A DNA stretch of 64,000 nucleotides from assembly GCA_030144725.1 (NCBI GenBank), contig JASKMD010000004.1, positions 3,149,828 through 3,213,827 of the forward strand, in the 5' to 3' direction. Within the stretch, counting starts at the first letter, position 1, and each line of letters opens with the position of its first letter. Below, piece by piece: positions 41,201 to 53,200 of the stretch. This stretch comes from Haematococcus lacustris. Taxonomy: Eukaryota > Chlorophyta > Chlorophyceae > Chlamydomonadales > Haematococcaceae. Made by a program: the position numbers and the translations under genes. The notes beneath the pieces were generated by a model, which saw only the letters and a list, made by a program, of their open reading frames with translations, was not told the origin of the DNA and searched no databases.

Positions 41201-44200
41201 ATCAGAGCAGATCAGGAGGGCCAGAAACCAGAGCCTACGTCTAACTGCTAGCTGGATGCTTGCGCAGAGCGAGGTGCACGAAGCCTTGATGCAGCAGCTC
41301 ATGGGGCGGCGAGCAGGGCGCGAGAGGGTCTCTCAAACCGGCACGGAAGGTGGGGTTGTTTGGCTATGAATAGATAGGTTGTGACACTGAGGGCACTCCC
41401 ACCAGCCTGCTTGTCTCATGAGCTATGTTATGAAACGATACCATACTATCCCTGTTAAAAAAGCTTTGCTTTACCAGCAATGCTTGGAACCAACCCACAG
41501 TAGCCCGTTCCCGATGCCGATGTGGTCGCCCACGCAGACCGAGCCACGCCCCAGTTGTTCTCTGGCGCAATCATCAACGACAGCACACGACCCAGCGATC
41601 TAGATGGTGAGCAGCCTGCTTTTAGCCATCACATGCCACTGCACCATGACTGCTCCCCTCAACCCTGCAAGAACCACTGCGCACACTGTGGCTTTCCTTC
41701 GCAGATGTGTCTAACAACACGCAGAGTTTTGCATTCACCACTGAAGGAGGCAAGTGATCCTTTGACTGCTGCAGCAACAGCAGCGCCCAATAGTGCCCTG
41801 AGTCATCCACTGCAAGTTATCCGCCCTGACTCAGCCACCCTAAGTCAGCCAGCCAGGCACAACAGGGTCTGGTCTGGTCTAGCACATGTGCATCCATCGG
41901 GTGACCACAAGCCAGGGGCCAGTAGCATGTCAAGCCACTTCTGCCAATGCTGAACCCACAGCTGAAGTGCTGTCCAGCTACAGCTGCCACACCATGAGGC
42001 TGTGCACTGCCCTGTGCAGGTGTCTCCTCATCCTTCCTGTTCCAACCTGCCAAAGTGCAGTCCCCTACAGCCAGCGACCCAAAGCCCAGTTACCCAGAAC
42101 ACTCCACACTGGGGGACCTCCCACTGCTGGCTGCAAGGGGCCCCAAGGCGCCAAAGCTGCCGCCGCTGCCCCAGACTGCGTCGCTGCAGCGAAGCCTTGA
42201 AAACACGCAGCAGCAGCACCCTGGCCCTCAACCCATGCAGCAACAGCATGGGACAAATGGGCTGGCTCACCTCGTGGTGGATGGGGCAGAGCAGGGCCGA
42301 GGTCTTGACCGTGTTGCACCGGGGCCACTGACGCTGCCTGGGGCACGCAGCCCATCAGGTAGGGGGACTACAACACCTTTTACATTACACCAAGCCCGCA
42401 TCCAGCACCTTGGCTCTCAACCTTGAGCCTTCATTGCAGTCGAACACACTAATTGTGAACCACTACAAAACAGTGTTTTGTCTGTGTGGAGTTCCCATTG
42501 CATGGCATGCTCATGGCCTAAACATGGCATACACATGGTCACGGTCGCCTACCACCTATAGCATTGCCTGACCCCTGTGACAGGGCTACACCGTAGAGTT
42601 GGCATGACAAGACATGCACTAATTGTAAGCTGATGACAGCTTCAAGTGGGGGGGGATGCCACACTACTGTGCCTCAGCCTCAGCAGGCACTCCCAAAGGG
42701 CACTCCGTCACTATTAGGTGAAACTAATGTCAAAATGTGTTGCTACCAGCTCACCATCCTGCCCTTGCCCTTGACGTCCACACCACCTGAGTGGTGCAAT
42801 TGGCTGCTGAATTTGTAGGTACGCCCGCATCCAGTGTTGAGGGATCCCAAATAGCTGTAGTACCACAGGGTGCCCTGGCGCTCGACGCAACGGAGGCAGC
42901 CTCAGCGCTTCCTGCTGTGCCTGAACCGCTCCCTGCCGTGATGGAGCTCAGCACCTTGGGCGCACCCGACCTGCCAGCTTTTGCAAGGGAGGTGATAGAG
43001 CATGTTCCATGTCAAGGCATGTTGTTTGTGAGCTGGATGCTGCAGCAGCCAGCAGTGGAGCGCACGCCGCCGTGCTGCGGAGCTGAGCTGCTGCACAGCC
43101 TTAATCTGAAGCGGCATGGCACCAGCATCAGCTCCCATGCCAGTGTGGTGTTGCACAGGGTGGTCCCTGCACAGGCTGCAGCACCCCAGCCTCTGACTGG
43201 CTCTGCTGGCTCTGGAGCCGCTGCACTGGCCGCACTGGCAGCACGCTCCTCCCCTCAGCGCCTGGGGGAAGAGGCTGGCAAGGAAGCCAGTAAGGACAGT
43301 GACAGGTTGGGGCTGCTACGACGCGCCGGCCAGCGCCAAAGCACTGAGGCCACTGTAGCTCCTGTGAAGTCTACCTCTCCAGTTGCTGGTGCGGAGCAGG
43401 GCAAGAGCGTCGCTGGCGAGCACGGAATGGTGTCAACTCCACCGCTCAGCCCTAACGCTTCTAAAGACCTCAAGAGCGAGGCGGCACTGGGTCGGTCAAA
43501 CCAATTCATGATGAACGGGGCGCGCATGGCAGGCCCAATGCACACGTTCCAGCTAGCAGCTGCTAGCCAGCAGCGCTTGGCTAACAGTGAGGGGTCGCCA
43601 GGCAAAGGCTCCCAGCTGGGTCAGGTCCCGAAGCAGGTCAGTTTGGGTCAAGCAGGCTGCCACTGCCATCCAGCTGGCCAGACTCTCAGAAGATAATAGC
43701 CAGGGTGTTGGAAACAGACCCTGACTATGTTTACCTCACTTTGCCAGTCCTGCTCTCTCCCTTGGACGCGCTGCTCTTGATGCTGCTAGCTATGGTGAGC
43801 AGTGTTGCCGCTAGAGCTGCACAGCAATCTCTCAGCTGCCGCCACAGCTGGTGCTTGTTGCCGCGCACTGGCTGCAGTTGGAGGATGCACTGGACAGCGC
43901 CAGCAAATGGGCCTTTGACGCATTTACCCTGGACGCAGCTGCGTGCGGCCACCCACTGTCCATCCTGGCGTTCTGGGTACTGCAGCAGTCCGGGCTGTGC
44001 AGCTGGGCACGGCTGGACGAGGGGAAACTGGCAAGGTCTGGCTTATGCCCACACCCATCTCAGGCCTCGCGACCCATGCCGTGCCCCTCAGGGCTCATTG
44101 TCAGACTGGGACTGGGATCCCTAGCCTTGTCTGCAGCCCTCCTCAAAGCCTTCCCACACCTAGCCTCCCCACACCTGCGTGTGGTGGACTGTCTAGACTT

Positions 44201-47200
44201 ACTGCCTGAGGCTCAAGGAGGTTCAAGCTGCACAGCCTAGACAGCGTGGTGGTGACAGGTGGTGTTTGTTGCGTGTGTCTTTGGTGCAGGTGGCTGTGCC
44301 GCATTGAGGAGGGCTACGCTGCGAACCCTTACCACAATAGAATACACGCTGCAGATGTGGTGGGTATGGACATTGAGTGACATAGTTGGCTGACTTCCAA
44401 ATCCTTTTGTTTTTCATTTGTTAACAAACGTTTATTAGTATAGCATACTCGATGCAAGCATGCACGAACTCTGAGCATGCACTCCCTTCATGTGTAGCCA
44501 CTGCAGGTCCTGCACAGCAGCCATTGCATATACAAGGCACCTACTTGCCATGCGCAGGTGCAATCTATGCACATGCTGCTGACACGGGGCGGGCTGGTGC
44601 CTGGCTATGCAGATCAGCTCACCATGCTGGCTGCATACTTAGCAGCGGTGTGTCATGGTGAGTGCACCTCACGAATGGTGTGCTCACGTGCTCTGCCGTG
44701 TTGGGCTGGAGACAAACCAGGCAGTGGTGCCTATCTGGTCTGGTCTGGCATGTGGTGGGCTTGACTGACCAGTCACACTCGATCCGCCATTGCAGTGTAA
44801 GTGGTCTGGACTAGTCTGGGCTGGACTGGACTGGTCTGAACCAGTGTTTTTTTTTTCATTTGGCCTCTTTCCAATTTCATAGCACAAAGTGTCATGGCTC
44901 AGATTGGGACTGTCATGTTCATAGCGCGACCCTATTGGGCCCCATAGCGCACAACAAAAATGTCAAATTGAAGCAATTGGCCCAATCAAAGGCGGTAGCG
45001 CCCACGCACAGCAGCGTTATCCAGCCACTTGCTAATGGCACGCTCATCTGGGAATGTGTCCAAATCAAATTGATTGCTGCTGAAGACACGGGCGCACACA
45101 TTCAAGTGGCACTCTTGCAGCCTGTTGCGGGTGTCATCCTTGAGGTAAGCCATGGCTGAGAACATGCGCTCCTCCTCCACTGAGCCTGGTGTCATGACCA
45201 GAGCAAGCTCTGCCAGCTTGATGTACTCCAAGATGTCAGCCTTGGTGATGGGTTGGCCAGCCAGGTAGCGCCACAGCTTGGTGGTCTCCTTGGCTGGGTT
45301 GGCTGCTGCTGAGCTTAGCTGCACACGGTGTTCAGCTTGGCAGCGCATGACTTCCACAAATGCTGATTGCTGGGCAGATAGCTTCTGCTGGTCCAACAAG
45401 GCTGGCGCCAATTGGCCGTCAGCCAGGGTCGCGTCCATGCAGTACCGGGCCTTGACAATGGCCAGGCGCTCAAGGAAGTCTTCATCGCTTGGCTGCTTGT
45501 CCCAGTAGTGGGCGTACACAACAGCCAGTCCTTTGGCATGCTCCGGTGGGAGGAAGCGGCTGTGTAGGTCACGTACCACAGCATCTGCTGTTGCTGCCAG
45601 CTCCTGCTTGGCACTGTCGACATGCTGCTGGAAGTCACAAGCTGGCACTAAAGCAGCCCGGCGCCCTTTTGGGGGGATGGCGTACAGCTGCACCGGCTCA
45701 CTGCCTAGCTCACTGCCTTCCTCCTCCTCATTCTCACCAAATGTTGTCTCCATGTCTGCTGCTGCCTGCCTGCTGCCTACCTCCTCCTCATCCTCACTGT
45801 CACTGTCAGCCTCATCTGATTGCACTGTCATACTGCCACTCCCATGCGGCTGCAATGCTAAATGGCCAGAGCCGTTGTACAACAGGCAGCTGCCAGGTCC
45901 TGCCACATTGGTAAAGGCTGTCAGCTCAGGAAAGTCCAGTGCAGAGAAGGGGGAGGGGCCGGAGTACATGGCAGTGATCTTGTTGGCCGTCAGGGCCACC
46001 TCCTGCATAAGGTCCTCGACAAAGATGGCACGGCTTTGGCACAGAAGGTTGAGGCGGTTGAGTGAGCGGAGGATGGGCAAGAGCCCGCAGGCTGCCAAGA
46101 GAGTAGGGAGGTCTGTGAGGAGGCTGCTGATGCCAGTGGAGGCTGTGTCAAAGTAGGACACCAAGGACCTGATGTCACGCACCAGCCGCTCTGCTGGCTT
46201 CCGCAAGCTCAGCCAACGGGTTGGCGCGGCCCGCCCTATCAGCTGACCCTTGAGCCCAAGGCTGTGGCAAAGCTGCTTGTACTTCTGGGTGCGGGCTGGG
46301 CTCTTGCAAAAATGCTGGTTGATGTTTTCCACAACTCTAGTCAGCCGCTGCACATTGCGGTGCTTGTCCATGACAGAGGCTGCAAGGCTGACACGGTGGG
46401 CTGCACAGTGCACTGATGCACTGAAGGGGGCGAGCTGCTGCCGAGCCTTGACGGCCAGGCCTGAGTGAGGCCCAACCATGACGCTTGCGCCGTCGGTGCC
46501 TAGTGCTACAAGCTTGCGCTGCAGCACCGAGGCTGGCAGGCTTGCTGCCTCGAGCACTGACTGCAACGTACGCAGCAACTCATCAGCATTGGGTGCCTTT
46601 TGCACCTGCATGGCATGCCATAACAGCATGGCTTAGCTTTGGGTTAGGTTGGGCTGGGCTTGGCAGGCCAGCTTACCTCCTTAAGGGCCAAGAAGATTTG
46701 CTTCCTCTCGAAGTCCACAAGCACGTAGGCATGCACGCACATGACAGCCATGTTGTCCACGGTGGTGGCCTCGTCCAAGCTGATTGAGATAAACTGGGCT
46801 GAATTGAGGAGATCCTTGTCGGCCTCCTGGTAAACAGCGTCAATAGCCTCAGCCATCTGCCAGCCAGCGTTGTCCTTCCAGTGCGCCTTGGCCACAGCTG
46901 TGTGCTTGATTTTTCTCAACATCTTGACCATGGCCTCTAGGTCCGTCATGGGACGACCCAGGCGCAGTAAGTACAACACACAGCTGAATTGGGTCACAAT
47001 CTCAGGGTCCTGCCAAACAAAAGTGGACGAAAGAAGGTTGGGCTGATGAGCTTGATTACCCTCCTTTGGCAAGCCTACTGCACTGACCTCCAATAGCATG
47101 TTGCGCCTCTCATCACGTTGATGTCTTGCGACGGTAATGGCACCAACCAGCTGACGTTTGTTGGATTGCAGCCTATGGAAATCCGCCATTGCCGTCTTGT

Positions 47201-50200
47201 GGGCGGAGGTCGCCTCATGGGTCTTGATGGTATGCAAGTTGCAGTTGAAGCTCTTGTTGCAGCGTTCGCAGCGCGCCTTGTACTGGTTTGAGGCATCGAG
47301 CCCTTGGTTTGTAAGCCACAGTGGGCGATCGCCAGTGAGCCAGCTGTCCTGAAACCTGTTGCTGTTACCGTGTGCCCTGGCTTGTAAGTAGGCACCATCG
47401 CTATACCCTCGGCGGGCACGGCCCTCAGCCATCGAGACTGCGGCGCTTATCCAAATTGCGGCTCTCAGCCGAGCTGCGGCTGCAGTACAAAGTTCACTTT
47501 TTATAACGCGATGCGCTATAGCGCAGTCCGCAAGGGGTCCAATTCATAGCGCACGGAGCCCTCTGAAATGTCGCTTTTTATAGCGATCGCTATATATAGC
47601 GTTAAAAAAAAAACACTGGTCTGAACTAGACTGCTCATTCATGGGTGTTTCATAGGCTTATGACTGACCTGGGGCTGACCTCCCTAACCAAAGTGGAACT
47701 TGGGGCCAACAGCCTGCCCCATCAGTGGTGTTATGTGAGGGGCTCAGCTTGTCACAGTCTGCAGCCGATTGATTACAACTCTGCAGCAGTCAGAAGTTAC
47801 TGTGGTGGTAAGTGTGTAGGTGATGGGGTTGAAAGACGCTTGTCTAGATAAAGTCTGCATGGCGTTGCCCTGGCATGCTGCATCATCAACATTACATTAT
47901 GCGACATTTGCCGGTCTGCAGTCCAGTTGGATGCTTCCGGCATTGCTACATAATAATTCAAGCCTACACCAACTTAGACTCGCTCAATGCGGGCACGCCA
48001 GGCCAGTTCCAGTGCTGGCATGACCTATACCACTCATTTCTGAGCGCTGGGACACAGCACATGACTCAGCAGCTGCATGCAGCCGGGTAGACACCATCTT
48101 GGTTTTTAACCAGACCAGAACCTCAATGTGGGTGCTGATACGGGCACGCGACACCATGCTGAGCTGGTGTGCCGTATGGCCAGCGCTCTGCGACTGCAGC
48201 TGCTTACTGACCTCGCTGTCCTGCTAGGCTGAGGCTGTCACTGAGTACTGCCTAGGTTCACCAACTGCTGCACCCCTTCCTTGCTGCCCTGGCATGTTGT
48301 ATGTAGACTATCAACACATTGGGAGGACCAATGACTGGCTGGTGAACACCCATGACGAGTTGGCTGTGAGGTACAATGACAGGTGGGTGTCAAGGGTGTG
48401 TGCTTCCACCTAGCAGTGGTGTGACATAAGCATGGTGGTATTCAACTGGACGACGAGCTCCATGTAATGATGGTGAAGGTGGGAAGGGTGGGCTGATGCC
48501 TCGAGCACCCTGTCTTGCATGGCACCACGTCGCATCTTTTGGTGCACTGTTTTGTTGTACTGTTGCCATGTGGGTTGTCACTAGGAGATATACACGCATA
48601 CATCTACAGCCTGCCTCTTACTCCTTCCTCTGCCTCATGCCATCTGCAGGTCACCCATGGAGAATCACCACTTGGCAGGGGCTTTCAGCCTGCTCAGAGA
48701 CCCAGACCTGAACTTCCTGCATGCAATGCCAAAAGTGAGGAGGCCTGGTGTGCAAGGAAAAGTTGATTCCGTCCATTCCAGCACACTCAGCGCCAGCACT
48801 ACAACCATCATCATCCCATCCACAGCATTGGACCCAGCTGCAAGACATTACTACTCGGCCAACATGGGCAATGGGGAGCATTTTATCTGCACACCCCAGT
48901 GCGCAGTGAAGTCACCAGCCAGCGAGTTGGTCATGGCATGGCAAATTGGAAGGAGTGGACAGCAAAGGACAACAGATCCTGTAACTTGAGGTGCTCTCAC
49001 TATGGCACTGCTGTGCAGAGCTCCTGGGAGAGGCTGCGCAAGCTGATGATCGACATGGTGCTGGGCACAGAGTGAGTAGGCCCACGACACCACTGACACG
49101 CCCGGGTGAGGGCGGGGTTTGCTATGAGGGAGGTGCAAGGACCTTACATCCGTCCTCCTCATTGTTGTGCCCTTGTCCTGCAGCATACTACTGGCTCACC
49201 AGTGTGCCATTTCGGTGCCTTGCTCTTGTTGCAGCATGAAGCAACATTTCTCCATCATGGGCCAGTTCACCGCCCTGCACCGCCTGACAGCGGCTGACTC
49301 AGCTGCCAAGTCAGCGCCTTCAGAGCTGAAGCCGCAAGGAAACAACTCGCCCTCCAGCTCAGTTTCCAGGTACGATTCCTTGTCTGCCTGCTGAGCTGAT
49401 GCTGCTGGTCTGAGCAGGCTATACACAGCTGCTGCTGCCGCTGCTGCTGAACATGGCTGTCCTGGGACTCATCGCCGTGCAGCCATCAATATGCTGCGAC
49501 CCCACCTGGAGAGCTACCTGGGTGTCGCTCAAAGGCAGTGCAGCCTCTGTCCGACACAGACAAACTGCTGGGCCTCCAAGTGGGTGTGCTATATGACGGC
49601 AGCAGATTGTGCTGTGATACAATGGGAGTGTGAGGAGTGACTGACACAGCCAAGCGTTCTCCACGCCTGAGCGTTCCTGGTACCACCAGTTGTTGTGCTT
49701 CAGTCAATGCTGGCTCATGGTAGCTGTACTATGTCATGCCCGTTGTGATGATCACAATTGCATGTGTTGCTGTCCACTGGGAACCTAGGGTAGGTGGTGG
49801 GAGCCTCCCGTTCTGCATGCTGCTTCATTGGAGCAGTCATCTTCTTCTTTCCTTCCATCCATGGGGCTGGTCTGCTAGCTGTGCTCTGCTGCACTGTAGA
49901 TGGCGCTCAAGTGCTGTGACCTTGGGCATTTGTCAGCTCCACTGTACGTGCACCTCAACTGGGTGGAACGCTTGGAAACCGAGTTCTTTCTCCAGGTAAG
50001 CAAATCGGTAACTACAGCAACAGGAAGGCTGTGTGCTTACTTACACCAGTGTGGGTGGGTAGCTCAGCACCTTGGCTCTCAACCTTGAGCCTTCATTGCA
50101 GTCGAACACACTAATTGTGAACCACTACAAAACAGTGTTTTGTCTGTGTGGAGTTCCCATTGCATGGCATGCTCATGGCCTAAACATGGCATACACATGG

Positions 50201-53200
50201 TCACGGTCGCCTACCACCTATAGCATTGCCTGACCCCTGTGACAGGGCTACACCGTAGAGTTGGCATGACAAGACATGCACTAATTGTAAGCTGATGACA
50301 GCTTCAAGTGGGGGGGGATGCCACACTACTGTGCCTCAGCAGGCTGCTGCTGCTGCTGGGCCTTGGGTGGCTTGTCTCGCAGCCGCTTGTACCCCAAGCC
50401 AGGGTACTCCTTGCCCTTGGCTGGCAGCTTCCCCTGGTCTGGCCAGAAGCACAGCTCCAGTGGGCGCCACTTGCTTTCCCCAATGCGCTGCATGTTCAGC
50501 GCTGCGTTGCAGTCCCTGTCTACCCACCTGCCTGGCTGTGGGGCTGGCTTGACCTTAGCAGCCTTGCCTTTGGCCTTGCCCATGGTGGGCTGGCTGGGCT
50601 CAGCTGCCTCTGGCTCAGCCTTGGTGCGCTTGTTGCGCTTGGCTGGCAGGGGAGTGCTGGGCCCTGGCTCTGAGGCTGCTGCCTGTGTGGCTGCCTGGCT
50701 GCTGCGAGGGGCCTGTGGGGGCTTGCGGGGGGCTACTACTGGGCACCACATCATACCCCGCACTGGCCGGTCACGCTGCTGGCTCCAGGCTGGGCGCAGC
50801 AGGCGTGGTTCCACCTGCCCTGCTGGGGGCTTCCAGCCTGCAGGCCTGGTGGCCCTGCGCTTGTTCAGCTGCCTCTCACAGGGCTGCTGGCCATTCACCG
50901 CTGAGCTGACCCGGCTGGTGCGGTGCTCATCCACAAGCACCACCCTGCCCCGCCGCTGGTCTGTGCCCCTGGGCCTGCACACCACCTTGCAGCAGGCCCG
51001 CAACACCGCATCAGCACCCCACCCTCCCCTGGTGCCAATGCCAGCTGCGCCAAAGAAGACCACCAGCTGCTTGGCACGCCCATGGCGCTCCATGGACACC
51101 TCAGCCATGTCCTCCTCCAACTGCAGCCATGCACACAAGGCACACACATGGTGGCTGACATATTTTTCATGCTCACGGCATAGAGCTTGACATAGCGCTC
51201 TGCATGCATGCAGGTCAGGTCAGGTCAGGTCAGGTCAGGTCAGGTCAGGTCAGGTCAGGTCAGGTCAGGTCTATGTCAAGTCTATGTCAGGTCAGGTCAG
51301 GGTCAGGGTCAGGGTCAGAGTCAGGGTCACAGTCAGGTCAGGTCAGGTATATGTCAGGTCAGGTCTATGTCGCCCAGGTCAGGTCTATGTCGCACTTGCC
51401 TGGGTTGGAGTAGTGCTGCTGCATGGCGACCGCTAGCTGCATGGAGTGATGGGTGATGGTGTTGTGGTCACCGGTGAAGTTGGCGCTGCCCAGCTGCTGC
51501 AGCTTGGCCAGTAGCTCCTGGTTGCTGGGATCATCAAAGGCTGGCTTGATGCTGTAGTGAAGGTTCTGCCTTGGGCGCCCAAGCCGCCGCTGCAGCTGTT
51601 CGTAGGTGGTGAGGAAATTGGAGTTGGCAAAGTACTCACAAAAAACCTTGAGCTGCTGCAGCATGACTGGGTCTTCGCAGTCAAGGGGCATGGGTGGCCC
51701 AGTGGGAGCTGCTGGTGGGGGGTGGCGGGCAGCAATGCGGGCGCTGGGTGGGCGCAGTGTGGGTGGCGCTGGGACAGGCTCTGGCTCTGGCTCAGCCTCA
51801 GGCTCCGGCTCAGCCTCAGCCTCAGGAGCCCAGTCCATGTCCATGGCTGCTGGCTGGGCAGGGACATGGAGGGGGAGGGGGGGTAGAGGTGCAGCATCAG
51901 GGGCTAGGGGAGGCTGCACGGCTGGAGGGATAGGGGCGCTGGGGTACCCCGGGGTGCAGTAGCCCACAAGGCACGTTAGAAAGATCCTCAACACATACAA
52001 AGACGCGATGACGCGGAGCTGGGAGTGCACCCCAGCCCTCAGCTGGAAGTGAGCCATCAGCTTGCGCTTGGTTTTCTTGCACCCGCGCAGCACGGCGCCA
52101 CACGGGACTTTTATGACCTGCGGCCAAGCAATATGACAGGCAACATTGACAGGCCGGGAAACAACGCGGGGACACAAACAGTGCGGGGTCAGTCAAGGCG
52201 GTATGTGCTCAGGATCCGTACCTGTCGGCGCTGAGTTTTCCATTCAGCCCTTCGCTCCTCGCGTTGTTTGCCGGGAGAGATGCTAGGGCCTGCGATTGGC
52301 ATGAACAGAAGCGATGTGAGGAGCGCGGAGCTCACTGGACTGCACAGTTGCAGCGGACCACATCACGACTACGACGAACCTCGTTTTCGCGGGCTTTCAA
52401 TCGGAAGCGGCTCTTGCTCCGCGGCACTGGGCCGCTTCCTCGGAGGCATTGCGCCACTAGGCTCATATCTACCAACACCTGCTGATCCCTACTTATACCC
52501 AGGAGGCGATGTCACTCACTCTCGCACTCCCAAAGGGCACTCCGACCAAAGGGCGATGGCACTCCCAAAGGGCACTCCCAAAGGGCACTCCGATTGCAGA
52601 CACAGCAGTGGGTAGCTAAGCATGGGGTATGGAGGGGGAGCGTTCTGAGAAAGCTGACAGGCTGGATCCAAGGCAGGCTGGGATGTATGTCAGAACAAAA
52701 TGGCTTTTTCAACGATGGCAGTCAATCTGCGCCTTGACAGTGGGCGTTGCGACTCAGGGATGGGTGTTGTTCCCAAAGCAAATGTGCCAGGCCTCTCTTG
52801 TCTCGGGAGGGGTTGTGCTCACTTAGTCTCGTTTATGACCATCATCAGAACATGATACCTGCTAGCATGTTTCTAGTACTGAGGACACAACCATAGCTAA
52901 CCTTCTGCCCACCAGGCAGGCTATGTGCCATAGGGTCATGTGATGTTCAGTGGGCCTGGTGGGATGCTTGTGTGCTAGCAGGGTGACTCTGAGAGGGCCC
53001 AGGGCCTAGCCGTCTCGCCTCTGTGTGATCGCACCAAGCAAGGCATCACCAAGTCTCAAGTTGGCTTCTTTGGTGAGTACCACGGTTGGCAACACCCTTC
53101 TCACTCCTCACTCCCATACCACGCCATCGTTCCTATACCCCGTTCATATACCTGACGTTAGCAAGTGACAGGTGAACCAACAGGGAGTGACACCTCTGTG

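Larger units (their letters stand above)
50065..52607 (-). mobile_element. Fanzor element copy 7, both ends present, 10-bp direct repeats
   Basis: GTGGGTAGCT occurs at 50055-50064 and 52608-52617. The 3' end begins CAGCACCTTGG; the 5' leader carries three CTCCCAAAGGGCACTCCG-type tandem motifs (52525-52592). Inside, N-terminal exons (52302-51400) and the intact C-terminal exon (51120-50326) are present, but the middle with RuvC-I is replaced by a CAGGT array (51211-51393). Host: phosphodiesterase intron 49996-52981, antisense. Confidence 0.88.

Noticed and set aside
45278..46468. Plus-strand frames across the hAT element
   Set aside because: Shadows of the transposase, which is identified by its finger, DDE and dimerisation motifs.
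50318..51190. Long plus-strand frames opposite the Fanzor copies (also at 29.6, 37.5 and 62.8 kb)
   Set aside because: The minus frame holds the RuvC motifs and in-phase splice sites; the plus frames differ between copies and show no domain.
51365..52177. 270-aa minus frame as an independent gene
   Set aside because: It lies between the element's 5' leader and C-terminal exon, inside the direct repeats, and joins in phase to a short upstream ATG exon, so it is better read as the Fanzor N-terminal exon.
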